A stretch of DNA of 64,000 nt from Diphasiastrum complanatum. Its lineage: Eukaryota > Streptophyta > Lycopodiopsida > Lycopodiales > Lycopodiaceae. The notes beneath the pieces are model-generated. The model saw only the letters and a program-made list of their open reading frames with translations. It was not told the origin of the DNA and made no database searches. Below are positions 1 through 12,395 of this stretch, one piece after another; position 1 is the first letter of the stretch, and each line of letters opens with the position of its first letter. Made by a program: the position numbers and the translations under genes. The stretch covers positions 20,899,285 through 20,963,284 of the forward strand of contig CM055106.1 in the NCBI GenBank assembly GCA_029204225.1, written 5' to 3'.

Positions 1-587
1 ATGGGTTTGAAAAGACATTAAGAAATTAGTCTCCAAACTTATAGAATGAGATAGTCATTACTCTGTAAGTTGTGTAAAAAAAGCTTCTACAATACTCTGA
101 CATCACTCCTTTGTCCACACCGGACGCCGTTGCCGCTTGAACCCCCTGTTACATTAGTTCCGGCACTGCACATCTTCTGCACCCGGCTGCAGAATAACAC
201 GCGATTCTCTGTCCTGACAGAGCCAAATAGCAAACACGACATTCTCTCTCCATCCCCAACGCCACCTTCCTCCTTCAGACCTGAACCGAACCCCCACTCC
301 TTCGCTCCTCAACCTGACAGAATCGCATAGCAAGCACACGCCTCCTACCCCCGATCTGACCGAGCCATCTTCACGCTCTCTGCACTCCTCAGGATCTCGA
401 CCGAAACAAAAGCCAGCTCTTCAAACGCGCCCTATACGCAGCAAGCAACCAACGGCCATCACGACGAAAAGTTAAAATAACTCTAGGCCTATTTTCCAAG
501 ACTTCAGAAAACGAGGCCCTCCAAAAGCAACTTGAGGAGGAGCCTCAAGGACAACAATAAGTAGAAAAATTTAAGAAGAGAGATAGG
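1..587. other. No gene seen; left flank of copia remnant
   Basis: I see no convincing protein or RNA gene here. The 5' part is rich in C and T and has short frames without family resemblance. From about 555 onward the sequence can be read weakly into the copia gag that becomes clear at 588, so the last tens of bases are probably eroded gag. No LTR or primer-binding site is recognisable. Confidence 0.4.
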
Positions 588-1836
588 ATGGCTCTTCACT
601 TCATTAAAATGAATGTCTCTAATGAGATCTTAAGAGAAATTGGCTCTTGTACCTCGGCCAAAGAAGCTTGGGATGCACTCAAATCAATCTATGAGGCCAA
701 GAACACCTCTAGAATACTCACTCTTAGGAATAAATTTTTTCAAAGTTTCCAAAGAAGTGAGAAAAGTGCTTCTAATTATGTGTTGAGAATTAAAGATCTT
801 CATAGAGAGCTTACTTGTGTTGGAGTCACAATCAATCAAGATGCGCTAGCTCAAGTCATCCTTAATGGCTTGAAAGAAGATTAGGACAACCTTGTCCAAT
901 CCTATGCTACCAAGGAGCAGTTACCAAACCTTGAGACTCTTCAAGGAATTCTAATTTCTGAGGAATCAAGACAAAAGTACAAGATTTTGAGGATGGACAA
1001 GCTATCTCTCAAACATATTGAAGATGGAAAAGCTCTCTTTGTCAAAGACAAGCACAAAGGGAGGAGCAAGAACCAAAATTATCAAGCCTTCACCAAAGAC
1101 AAAGCAAAGGACAAAGACAAAGATGGAGAAGAAGATGATTCAACACATCCTTCTACCTCCAAATTCAAGAAGAAGAAGATCAAGTGTTTCTTTTGTGGCA
1201 AGAAGGGGCATTATGCCACTAATTACTTCAAGAAGGAAAATCAACTTAAGCAAGCCAACATCATCAATGAGAAAGAAGAAGATTCCATTTCAAGTGAAGG
1301 AGAGGGATCCCTTACGGTATCATGTTTCTCCTCTACACCCTTCAAAAAGGATGGATCATGGTGTATTGATAGTGGTGCTTCATTACACGTGTTGCTCCAA
1401 GAATTCTTTTGATTCTATTGTACCTTATCATGGATTTAAGAAATCAAAATACACAGCAAATGATCATGAATGTACTATTGATGGAATTGGGAGTATTCTC
1501 TTAAAGCTTGCATCTTTTAAAGTTTTATCTCTTTCCAAAGTTCTTTTTGTTCCTAGACTCACAAAGAACCTTATAAGTGTTGGAAAATTGCTTGATAATG
1601 GCCTTGATGTGAAATTCAACATCAATACTTGTATTATTAAGAAAGGTGATGAGATCCTTTCACATGGATCTAGATATGGTGGCATTTTCAAGTTAGATCC
1701 ACATGAAAATGCAAATTCTTGTGATGTTGCTTTTATGACTAATATTTCCAAGGAAGAGTTATGGCATAGGAGATTGGGACATCCGAATTTCAAATCTATG
1801 CTTTCTATGGTCAAAGATGCAAAAGCCATTGGCTAA
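588..1836 (+). pseudogene. Truncated Ty1/copia gag-protease fragment
   Basis: Remnant of a copia polyprotein. The gag (UBN2-like) part matches the gag of the copia element at 17577-20862, sharing phrases such as ALHxIKMNVSN and SLKSIYE. A zinc knuckle follows (CFFCGKKGHYATNY), whose last cysteine is replaced by tyrosine. Then come the aspartic protease motif DSGAS and the pre-integrase phrase LWHRRLGHPNFKS. There is a stop at 882-884, a frame change near 1400 inside the protease, and coding similarity ends abruptly at 1836. Integrase, reverse transcriptase and RNase H are absent. It is a dead fragment of a family also present at 16.9-22.1 kb. Confidence 0.85.
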
Positions 1837-2355
1837 GAATTTAGGGTGAACTCTCCATGTCAAAATCTCAGCCACCCAAATAAAAAACTCCATCAGATCA
1901 GCATCTTGGCACTTCTCAAGGGCAAAGCCAGACTCAGGGGTGGGCTTCTCACCTCCGAAGTAATCCTTCAGAACCTTTGCTTCCTTGGCATAATGAAGGC
2001 ACTTTTTTACAACTTTACCACACATAGGTAGTTTCAAGGATTCTGAAACCCACTCATTGGTAAGATCTAGCGTCCGCACATCAAAAGTGTGCATTGTCCA
2101 ATTGTGTTGGATTTCTCTTAAACCTGAAAAAATGGCAATTATGACAAAACTGCCTATTTTGAAAAATTTCTCTGTTGCACACAGATTTCCGACTTCGAAG
2201 ATTTTTATATCAACGCGTAGGCAATTGCACCGAGATAGCTCTCGTCTCATCAAATCTGCAAAACAGTCACGTTCTCCATGCTCAAATGACACCAGTGGAC
2301 AGGGTCCTAAAGAGATAAGGACATCCCTCCAAAATATGGAGAAAGTTGGATCCCT
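1759..2355 (-). pseudogene. Unassigned coding-like antisense frame
   Basis: On the minus strand the frame is open from 2355 (just after a stop at 2358-2356) to 1759, about 198 codons. Its composition is protein-like (for example SIFWRDVLISLG, then ERDCFADLMRRE and KVLKDYFGGEKPTPESG). There is no ATG near its 5' end, so it is probably an internal exon or a fragment. The last 25-30 codons run antisense through the copia remnant and are not real coding. I do not recognise the family. A formin FH2 tail was considered and not supported. Confidence 0.3.
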
Positions 2356-3269
2356 TCAAAATGAAGATTTTTAATGAAGAATTCCAATTTTGGCCCTTCA
2401 GTCCTTTGTAGGCTGCACTTCATAGTCTAAAAATGAAATTTTGTAACTTTTGATCTAAACCACATATTTGGGCCCACGAGACTCAATCTCCACCGTCGAA
2501 TTTTTTTTTTAACTCAAAGCCTAAGGTCAAAAACCTTTTTATTGCTCCAAACTTTACTAGTGTATGGAGGAGACCACACTTCAATACGCAAACTCAAAAA
2601 CTTGACTCAACTCCTGAACATGACAAAAAGTGAGAAAGAGAGAGAAAAAAAAAAGAAAAAAAAAAGAAAGAGAAATAGAGATATCTCTCTTATTTCTCCA
2701 CCAAATCTGGATCTGTTTCTTCATGCCTCCCCTATGGCTGAGGGCACCCCCTACTAGACTCCCTTGCAAGATTTCTTTCACAAGAAATGATGCACCATAA
2801 CTTTAACTAGAAGCTCTTCTCAAAAACTTCAAAAAGCTAATTTTTTTTTACATAAATGTTCATTCTCCATGCATGTTGAATATTTGTCAATTTTATGACA
2901 CTTTTTCTTCACAGAAAATCACCTACTTTGTGTGCTTGGTGCACTCACACCGTTGTCTTTCCACAACTGCTTCACAACTGCTTTCTTGATGTTATATATA
3001 TATATATTGTTGAAGCTTTACAACACTTCGTTTGGTTGAGATGAGTGAAATTAGTTCCTCAAAGTATGATAGCTGAAAAAGCTCAAAAACTATCAAAGCA
3101 AGTAATTTTGACAATTTTGCATCATTTTTCTTCTTGTTTGAGCCAACCAAACATTTTCTCCTTCCTCTAAACTCACAATAATGTTCCCCACAACATTAAC
3201 AAGCTGCAAAATGCTCAAAAGACAGTTTTCTTCCACACTCGTCGTCTCTCTTGAATCACTTCCTATGAA
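2356..3269. other. Non-coding stretch with simple repeats
   Basis: No gene seen. It holds a purine-rich, A-rich tract at about 2632-2684 and a short TA run at about 2994-3008. Nothing else stands out. Confidence 0.4.
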
Positions 3270-3445
3270 AGAATTTCTCACTTCATTTCGGAGCCTCTGA
3301 CAAGCCAAGTCCAACAAGCAAACACTCAGGATCAGTGAATAATGAAGAGTACAATAAACCCTAAATATAGAGAGAGAATTACAGCTGGTAACAACTGTCA
3401 ACAGTAAATCATAAACAATAATAAGTTTATCATTGAATTCTAACA
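3270..3445 (-). mobile_element. TRIM-like LTR and leader fragment
   Basis: Read on the minus strand from 3445, the sequence starts TGTTAGAATTCAATGATAAA, close to the start of the 264-bp LTRs at 33477 and 47207. Further in, about 3270-3305 matches the sequence just after the primer-binding site of the 33477 element (a stretch reading as RLRNEVRN). The LTR portion is shorter than 264 bp, so it is deleted or diverged. The right end is not resolved. Confidence 0.45.
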
Positions 3446-3656
3446 AGGATGGTGAGTAGAAATATGCACAAAACAAAGCAAAATTTAAGATGGCAAACAG
3501 AAAAATTGATAGGACATAACTCTCTTGATGTAAGTCAAGTCTTGGAAGAAAATAAATTGAGATGGAATCTACATGCCAAGGTAACTAGGAAAAGGTATAA
3601 CAAAAGGAACTAAAAATAAATAACTATATCCATTTTGAATTGCTTCTAGCATCGTC

Positions 3657-3680
3657 TCCCCGACAACGACACCCAAAAAT
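3657..3680 (-). other. Gypsy primer-binding site remnant
   Basis: The minus strand reads ATTTTTGGGTGTCGTTGTCG followed by GGGA. This resembles the LTR/PBS junction of many plant gypsy elements, which prime with tRNA-Asp (TGGCGCCGTTGCCGGGGA). The LTR would lie to the right from 3681. No pol coding was seen nearby, so this is a decayed minus-strand 5' end. Confidence 0.45.
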
Positions 3681-4554
3681 TGTATTTTCTTTTCTACACC
3701 CCCTTGTATCCTATGTTTTCAAGGGTTAGAAAAGGAAGATGGATCGACTACCGGTTGAGGATGAGGTCGTAGTACTAGTTTCGATCTAAGAGAAGGTAGA
3801 AGATATGCTGAAGGGAAGGGGATTTAGGCTGCTCAAAGTGTCACGGGTATGGGTATGAATAAGTGGTTGGGTGGCGTGATTGAGCACTCTGGTGCTATTA
3901 GTAAAACTGAGGAACAAACAGTCATAGAAACTGAGGATACAACATCATTTCCATTCTCTGCAACAACGATGGACAAGAAATAATTCATACTTAACCGATT
4001 TCAATCACACTTCTTAGACATACTAACTGCATGTACAAATAAGAATGGACTAGCTTTTTATGATAGATGTGAAACAAAAGGTGATTTATGTCACATAGGT
4101 ATAAAGTGCACTCTTCTTGTGTGGTAAACAGCCTTAGTAAAACTCTGGATATGCACTGAATGGTGGACATTTCTCATGTTATACAAACTCCATAAATCAA
4201 CAACTGACATTTATACCATTAATGAGACAACAGGCCCTAGTTATATTCACCACAAATCTCACAGATATGAAGTGCAAACCAATCTTTTTTGAGAAAAGCT
4301 TAATATTCTCATGTTCAAAACAAAGCTGAAGCCTCTTAATAACTAAAATATAATTGATTATCCGAAACAGCAAGAGAATCTCCTTTGCTATTTGTAAGTT
4401 CAAAAGGCCAACAGCTATGAAACAAACGCAAATAGAAATCCAACAGACCAAACACAAGCAGTATATTATCAAGCAAACAATTTCTAATCTGTTGATGCTT
4501 TTCTGTTTGCCTTCCATGTTAAAACCTGTGGCCAATAGTCACATTAACCATGCA
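3681..4554. other. No gene seen; possible decayed gypsy LTR
   Basis: AT-rich sequence without a convincing frame. The left portion may be the LTR belonging to the primer-binding site at 3657-3680, but I cannot define its far end. Confidence 0.3.
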
Positions 4555-5010
4555 TTATATTTAAATTCCAGTTTGTTCTGCAAAAAAACGCAGGAACCTA
4601 TCCACAGTAGTAGGACGTAGACATGCACTGCAGAGCATAAAATAAACTTCCACTTTATAATATAATATTAAGCATCGAATATTGGTATAAGAATTTCCAC
4701 CAACACCAATGGATCTTTGCTTCTTTTGGTGCATGTCTGGGTGAGGATTACTAGCTTGAAGCAGTTAAGTTGGCGTTTGCCAAGGCCATGGCAGAACCTG
4801 CAGATGCATTGACAGCCGCTGCATTTCCTTGCTACGAAGCCCTCATCAATGAATGAATTATACTTGAACACTTGTTGCTTGAACACTTTTTGGCACATTT
4901 TAGATAGAAAACCAAGAAAGCATAAAAAATGCCAGTCAAAGAGCCCTATGATACATGGCTGTCAATCTCTCTGTGCTACCACAGTCACTTTTAAAAAACC
5001 TTGAAGCCTG
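4555..5010 (-). pseudogene. Partial tandem duplicate of the PAT1 3' end
   Basis: This stretch aligns by eye with 5040-5470, the last part of PAT1 exon 4 and its 3' flank. Shared blocks include CCATGGCAGAA.CTGCAGATG followed by CATTGACAGCC, and GCCCTAT followed by T.TATGG. Many substitutions and small indels break the frame, so it cannot encode the PAT1 C terminus. It lies directly downstream of the gene in the same orientation. It is an old partial duplication, not a second gene. Confidence 0.75.
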
Positions 5011-5093
5011 TGGTCCACAGCCAATGATAAACAATATTTACCTTCCAATTTATTCTGCAAGAAAAAGCTTCCAGGAACTTAATACACATGCTT

Positions 5094-7204
5094 TCAGCTT
5101 CGTACTGCTGTAACATTAGCATGACTATCAGTATGAGAGCATGTTGCACCAACAGCAATAGATCTTCGAGCTAACTCCAGAAGTTGCTTCCTCTGGTGCT
5201 CATCTGTGTGAGGAATACTAGCTCGAAGGAGTTCAATTGGCATTTCCCTGGCCATGGCAGAAGCTGCAGATGCATTGACAGCCACTACATTTCCTTGCAA
5301 AGCCATCATTAATGAATGAAATATACTCTCATACTTGTTGGTACAATATCTTGATAAAAGAACAAAGAAATTATCAAAAGATGCCTGCCAAATAGCCCTA
5401 TTTTGTATGGGATACTGTGAGTTGTGGTCTTTCAAAAGAGTTGTAGCTTGTTCAAGAACTGCCTGCAGCATCACTGTAGCTCCATCACCCGCAGGATTAC
5501 CAATCGGACGTAGAGGTGGGGGCTCAGATGCCAAAACTACTGTAGCCAAACAAGAACTAAGAGATGGCAGATCCATACTCAGAACCAAGCAAGCCACCGC
5601 ATTTGCCAGATTATTTGATGAGATTATCACACTTGGATCAGTTTGGAAACCTCCAAATAAAAAACGCAGGTGGCGGAAGACTGCAATTGCCACAATCCGG
5701 CCTAGTTCACTGCCTGGCACAATAAGACGCAGATACTTGGCTACCAATTTCCTTCCTTTGGGAAGGGATACAAGACGCAAAAATATAAGGTCATCTTTGC
5801 CAGCAAGTCCAAAACGTCCCCTGCCTGTGTCACCCCTGCTGGCAGTGGCCAAAGCTAGGGGATCTACCATGTGGAGAGATACAGCCAATCCCTCAAGCAA
5901 TATCTGTCGCCTACGTTGTAACTGCAGCCCACTATCGGATGCTTGTGGAAGCTTGAGGAGCCGATCTATATCATCAACATCAAGCAGAAGGTACAAGCCA
6001 TCTTCAATAGCAATCCTGGCTGCTAACATAGGCTCCTGTTTTAAACGCCTTTGAGATGACACTATATCAAGAGACTCATCATTAGACAAAGCGCCCATTC
6101 CTCCACTCACCCTAGACAATGTATCCATTTCCAAAAGAGGCCGAGGTGTTCGAAAGGACGAAAATGGGATCCTACCCAATGCATCCACCTGTAAGAACGC
6201 ATGAGGTTCAGCTGCTGCTCGAGTATGAGATGGAAGATCACGAAGATGGGATGGTGCAAAGTGACATCTTCCAGAAGGAGTACCTCCTGCTAGCTTTGCT
6301 TGGACTGCTTGATGATAGTAATCATCTACATAGGGATCACTGTTATGAGTCGCAGCCCACTGAATTCGAACTATATTTTCAACTTCTTCAACAGTCATAT
6401 ATTTGGAACTCATTTGAGGCAACCCATCACTGCTCCTTATAATGTAATCATTTGACTCTACTGAAGATTGCTGATATCCTTTTGCCCGTCTTCCTCGAGG
6501 ATCATGTTGCTGCGCTCTAAATTCTCCAGCTGCACCATTTTCAGTGAATTTCTGAATCCCTTTTAATGGAGGAGGTTTACAGCTGTACCCTTGTTGATGA
6601 TGCACCTGTGTGTAGGGTGGCGCTATCAACACTGGAGGAAAAATCTGCGGCCTCTGGTACTGAGGCAAAACTTGTGGCGACATCAGTGAACCATGCTGAG
6701 GCATGGGATGTCGTGTCATGCCAGAAACAAATCCAGCTAGGGCTTCATCACCTAGATTCGGTGGAGCCATCCACTGCCTTGACTGAGGTGAAGGAATCAG
6801 TGACCCTTGGGTGCCAAACCTAGGAGTTCTACCATATTGCAGTGAAGAAGGCAGAACTCCACCATATTGGTGTTGAGAACCAGAAAATGACGGTTTATAT
6901 TGACCAGGCGGAGCAACACGTAGTGCAGAAGAATGTATTGTAGGATACTCTGCTTGTCCATGCCAATATTGTGGCTTGTCTATTGGAGATGTTCCAAGAA
7001 AATGCAAGGGATTCGACTCCAAACCCCACCTGTGCTGCTGTTGATGAGAAAGAGGAGCTGTCGAGAAGAGACCAGCATCTGATTCGGGAAGCAGGTGTTT
7101 CTTTTGAAGCCGGCCTGTTTTCCTTTCTGCCAGATCATACTGATTTTCATCAATATGCTTATTACGCCAATTGAGTGCAACTGAATTGGATGAAGTATCC
7201 CCAG
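5094..7204 (-). CDS. PAT1: PAT1 homologue, main coding exon (exon 4)
   Basis: Codes for about residues 106-808 of a plant PAT1 protein, an activator of mRNA decapping that in known family members acts with the LSM1-7 ring and DCP proteins in P-bodies. The N-terminal half is low-complexity and rich in Pro, Gln and Gly. The conserved central motifs follow: VEEVENIVRIQWAATH (near residue 380), DPYVDDYYHQA (near 400) and LGRIPFSSFRTPRPLLE (near 450). The alpha-helical C-terminal domain comes next, with LAARIAIEDGLYLLLDVDDI (about 500), FLRLVSLPKGRKL (about 590) and MPIELLRASIPH (about 760). The frame is uninterrupted to the stop at 5094. The acceptor is read as TTGCAG ending at 7205, leaving a phase-1 junction. 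The coding frame runs upstream of 7022 without an ATG, so translation starts in exon 1. Total length fits the family (Arabidopsis PAT1 is about 790 residues). Confidence 0.93.
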
Positions 7205-7440
7205 CTGCAATGCAGGGTGGTGCATGTTCTTAGAAGTATTTTTACTCATATAAACAACAATTATAAAATATGTCTGGTGATGAATTTAACTGGTAAATGC
7301 TCAAAAACGTCACGAAATAGAAATAAGACTCACCATTTTGACCTAGTTCTGCATCCAAGTGACCATAAAAATCCTTCGAGCCATCAACCATCGTGTTTAC
7401 CTGAAGTGGCACTCAAACAAGGATACAGCTATTTACGCTC

Positions 7441-7475
7441 CCTCCCTCCCTCCCTCCCTCCCTCTCTCTCTCTCT
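7441..7475. repeat. CCCT/CT microsatellite
   Basis: A run of CCCT units passing into CT units lies inside PAT1 intron 3. On the gene's strand it is GA-rich. Confidence 0.9.
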
Positions 7476-7863
7476 CAACAGGACAAATTCATCAAGCATT
7501 CAAAGATCTACCTACCAAGTACTAACATTGTCCCACATTACACACTAAATACAAAGGTATAGACAAGCCCTTATGCAAAGTGCAGAAAAATCCTTTGCTG
7601 AAAGCAATTGACGCCCTCAAGCAACATTGAGGTGACTACATGGTTCCAACAAGCCAAACAACTGAATGAGTTAAGAGAAGACAACTATGATGTATATCCA
7701 AAATTCGACCTCTTCAAAAGTTTTGTATTTGCTCTAACTTAAAAACCCATGCCTATTGTCACTGCTTAAATGTACCTTGTAAAGCAAGTTCCATACCATT
7801 TCAAAATCTATTCCATTATTGCAATCCACAATTACAAAATTCAATTATTCCACATCAATTCCA

Positions 7864-10098
7864 ATGGATTGGAATTATGAACAAGAGTATGACAATCAGT
7901 CATACTGTGATGACAGTTATGACAATGATGTGGAGGAATATTGGGATCAAGGTGACGATTACATCGAAGATTATGACCAAGGTGATGACATCGCTGATGA
8001 CAATCAGTATCAAGACCAGAACGACGCTTTTGCTAATGATGATCAATATTAGGACTACAACGATACTTCTAACTTGACAATTACTCTGAAGATTTCAACA
8101 ATGATCACAAAGCGAAGAACAACACGAACCAATCATTGACAATAGCTATGTAGATGAAGCAGTTAAACCATTCGATGGTCAAGATGAACTAGAGTTCAAT
8201 GATGGTAATTATCAAAGCCAAGATCAATTCCAATTTACTATTGAAGATCAGTCTGAAGCGATAAGCGTGAACGTAGGTGCAATGTGGAATAGAAGATCGC
8301 TACGAGCCCATGGATCAATTCTATGATCTTGAAAAACTCAAAAGACGACATCACCAGGGTGCAAAACAACATTTCAATCATAATGAAGATGATAATGTTG
8401 ATTATGAGGCCTATGAAGATGCCTATGAGTGAAGGAATTGACGGAAATGAAGGATGTTCATGCCACTACAGGCATGATTGATCCTTCCCTAATGGGTACA
8501 TCATTTCCTGACGCAAATGATTTTAAGGAGGAAAAAAATATTATTGTGGCAATTGGAGCGACAATTTCTAGTCCTTATGTCAATTTTGTGGGGTGGGAAG
8601 TTTAACGCCATCAACTCAACCACAGTGGGTCAACATTCATGGAAGATCAAGTAATATGGTAGACCCTACTTCCAGTAAAGTGACAAGTGGAACAAAGGAA
8701 ATATTGGATAAACTTTTAACTACCCTACAGGATAGTGCCGAACAAAGGAAACAAACATGGCAACAGTTACAAGAAAGGTCAGAGCGAAGATGGAAAGAAA
8801 TGTACGACAAGATAGTCACTCGTCTTGACTCTATCTTGCAATTGGCTGGTATTCCACAACAGCCAACAATTGTTCCAACTACTAAACTTGCACTATGTAC
8901 CACTGTTGATGTCTATGAAGCAACGTTTCCTCTAGTCCAAGGGCAAATTTATAAGCCAAAATCAGATAACGATCAAGATGTATTGAGCAAACAAGATCAT
9001 GAATGTTCTGATGAAGCTGATGGTTTCGAGGAAGAAAGCAAAATTCTTAATATCGATCTATCTTCCACAGAGACAAATCAATATCAGCAAAGCACCAATG
9101 GACAAGTGGATGAAGATCAATTTGAGAATCCAAATCAACTATTGTCAGCTGTAATGATCAAGTCAAAGGTCAAAATAAAGAGGTATATTATGAGCACAAC
9201 AAACTTCTACAACTGCAGTTAAATCATGGAGTACAATCCAATTGTCAAGAATTACACTCTACTCCACAAATCAGTGGTTATGACCATATTATTGACAATG
9301 ATCTATTTGGAATAATTTCTGAATATGGATCAAGAGATACATCTCAAGATCTGAAGCAAGTTCGTACTAGGCTACCAACCAATGAATCTAATGTGATATT
9401 AACGGAAGGAGTTGGTGCAAAATCATCCAATATTCTTGCGTTAAAAGATGTCATCAATCCTATCAACAAGGAAAATAGGTTGCCATGGGAATTGAATTCG
9501 AGACTGTCAAATTCCTTGTGTACAGATGACCAAAAAGATCCCTTCATTGCATGGGATTTGATGCATCTGAATGTGGAATATGTGGATTTATTGAATGCAA
9601 TGGAGCTTCAAAATGAAATCAAAATCATTCATTATGAAGCAATAAATAAGGCAACAACACCAGATGAAGAGACAAAGAAGGATGCATCAGGAATTGGGTA
9701 GCCTGCCCGATTGAGGTAGATACTGAGGAAGAAGACTATCGAATGTCTGTTGCTTGGATCCTGTCAACCCATTGAGAACTAATGCAACTTGAGGCAATCA
9801 TGTGTCTCATCCTCTCTTCTTCAGTGATCTTATCAAACCTATGAAATCAGTTGGTAGATCAAAGGTTTTTCTTAAGAAATCCCACTGTAACTTTGTTCTA
9901 CAACAAAAAGCTGGAAGCTGAACCTGAGGCAATAAAATCTGATGAACAAAAGATGGCCATAATACATGGAAAGATGTCTCTTACTCAAGGTGGCCAAATA
10001 TTTTTTGACTTCCGCCAAAGGATTCACGAAGCATGGCACTCAACAAAGGACTACATGGTCTTCATTTTTTAGGGCAAAAATGCTTAAAGTAGAGGGAG
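7864..10098 (+). pseudogene. Degenerate internal region of an LTR element
   Basis: Several short frames in the same direction end at a clear LTR (10099). From an ATG at 7864 there is a 62-codon Asp/Tyr/Gln-rich acidic peptide. From an ATG at 8656 to 9222 there is a 188-codon frame with a likely coiled coil (many Gln, Glu, Arg; SAEQRKQTWQQLQERSERRW). Further frames lie at 9393-9701 and 9851-10072. No zinc knuckle, protease, RT or integrase is seen, so this is either a non-autonomous element or one that lost gag-pol. A purine tract, AAAGTAGAGGGAG, sits directly before the LTR and is the likely polypurine tract. No 5' LTR was found. Confidence 0.5.
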
Positions 10099-10659
10099 TG
10101 TCATGTGCTGCATGTAATTAGCCCATGAGCTTACTAATGAATTGTCAAATATGGCCATGGAGCTAAATTAGACTAGAATTAGTCATTAGGATTGTTAACA
10201 AAGAGGCTCGAACAACTCGCTATATTTGTGAATAGCAGATTTGTAATAATGGTTGTAAGGCCCAAATTAGCCAAAAGGCCCCAAACTTGTAGTAGAGGCA
10301 CAAATGACCACTATAAATAGCTAAGGTCGTGCTAAATTTGGAGGCTATTGTTCATTTTTTGAAATTTGGTTTCTAAGAGATCTTGGAGCTTCTCTTTTGA
10401 GAGCTTTCTTGATGGAAATGGTGGTTCATGTGCCTACAATCACATGAGAGCATTGATCATGCTCTAGCTACAAGCCCTATCTTGTGAATGATCTTCTATC
10501 ATTAATAATAATACCTTACTTTGCCTAATTTGGTGAAGTTTTGCTACTTTTAACTATCTTCTTGATTTTTGACTAGTTTTTTTGATTTCTTGTATTTCCA
10601 TTGTAATTTGATGTCTATGAATGGATTAGATGTTTTAATGCTAAGGTTGGCACATGACA
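10099..10659 (+). mobile_element. LTR (3' copy), 561 bp
   Basis: Starts TGTCATGTGC and ends GCACATGACA, a perfect 10-base terminal inversion, after a polypurine tract. A TATA box (CTATAAATAG at 10311-10320) lies in the middle, as expected for an LTR promoter. No matching 5' copy was seen, so the element is truncated on its left. It lies antisense to PAT1 inside intron 3. Confidence 0.7.
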
Positions 10660-12387
10660 TGCAATTGCTCACAAATGCTATGGGAGAATTTCAAGGAGTT
10701 ATTTTAGATAATATAAGAGCCCTCCACAAAATTTTGCACCTCAAAAATATAAGAGCCTCAAAGCTTCATTGTTTACACAAAGAAGTCATACTGCAGTCTT
10801 TGATAGAAACAACATGATTTAGTTGTTCTTGAGCTAGCCTAGTTACCCACATACAAAACATTATAGTGCTATCATTGCGTTGTTTCATTTGGCCCCATGG
10901 ATTGATGGTCTCAGTGCACATTGATAAAGATACTCTCCACCATCCCCCCTCCCTCTCGCTCTAAACTTTGGTTTGATGTGAGTGTGAAAGAGGCAAGATG
11001 AATCATCAAAAAAGTGATGTAGATAAAAATTTCAGTACACAAAAGATCAACTACATATTAAGTGTCGAAGCATTTGCACAACATCCAACTTGAGGCATGC
11101 AATCATTATACTATACAATCAGTTGTATGAAGTGCAAGGAAACATGTGGAGCTCTTCACCTACTTAAGGTGGGAGATGATGATCATAATGCCCAAGAAAA
11201 AGAATGTAGTAAGATTTTAAAAATGCACAAAGAACAAATGGTTGTGAACTTTTTTTTTTAGTAGAAAACAAACAAGCTTTGAGAGCGGCTTTTTTGAAGA
11301 CGGATCAAAAGTGTAGGGCTTTAGCTATTGATTGTGTGTGATGTCATTGACCATTTTTCATAGCAGAATGCTATTTGATTGCCATTTCCATTCTTTTATG
11401 CTTCATTGATATCAAAACCTAGGATTGTGTTCATAACACACGTTAATACAATACGCATAAAATCTTGCTCTATGAAGATGGTCGTTCTTTGGGCCACCAC
11501 AATACAAAGCCTTCAACAATATCTTGGGGCCTTCATCGGCTTTCAAGTGTCTCAGGCAGTTTCGATAAGATGTTAAAAAAATAAAAAGTTTCTCGGTTGA
11601 CTTGGCTAAAAAGAGAGTACAAGTTTGGAGGGGTGGTATTGAGACTTTTAAGTGAACTACATATTTAAACAAAACCTTGGTGGTATATGAAAACCCGTCC
11701 ATGCCTTGAAGTTGTTAGAGGAATAATGTATAGATGAAAGTCTTGGTCTATATTACCATTAGCTATATGTAATTATGGTCAATTGGGGCACATTATGTCT
11801 TGTTTATCAACAATGTAATGGCTGCCAAAGTCATTACAATACATTGATTGATGTGGAACTCCCCCCATTCTCTCACCAACTCAAGATCCTAATGTTGAGA
11901 TAAAAACCTATTTTACCCCTTTAGGCTCTGTATATTTGTAGCTTTTAAAGTTGTGCATATGCCATGGGGTTATTAATTGAATACATTGTGAACCCTCTTA
12001 TGCACATGCTCCTATTGATATGGGGGATAAGTCCACTTTTTGAAATGTGCTTACCCCCCCGTGTTTGAAACTAGCCTTACTAGTTCCAATTGAGTTCCTT
12101 TGATCCAATATCTATCCTTGCAAACTCGACTTCTTCCAATTTAATCCAACCCAAGCTCAAATCATGTAGAGTGAATCTCATTTTGGCAAGTGAAGTATAG
12201 CATTAACTTCCGATTGTATATGCACGACCCTCATCCATCAATATGTTATAGGATAGTCTAATGAATAGATAAACGATCTTTTGATAGTGCCTATTCACAC
12301 CATGGCCCCAATATATTAACTCATCCCCACAATCTTCTTGCTGCGAGTTACTTCAAGTCTTCCACCCACCTATCATCGATTTGACTA
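10660..12387. other. Intron sequence, nothing recognised
   Basis: I see no coherent frame, LTR end or RNA gene in this stretch of PAT1 intron 3. Isolated short frames here look like chance. Confidence 0.4.
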
Positions 12388-12395
12388 CTTTGAAG

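Noticed and set aside
70-339. Overlapping frames on both strands near the window start
   Set aside because: No ATG start, no recognisable motif, and they contradict each other; C/T-rich sequence explains them.
1845-2355. Formin FH2 domain tail in the antisense frame
   Set aside because: Only a short stretch (KVLKDYFGG) recalled it; the rest does not fit the domain.
5335-6823. Plus-strand frames across PAT1 exon 4
   Set aside because: They are antisense shadows; the minus strand carries conserved PAT1 motifs throughout.
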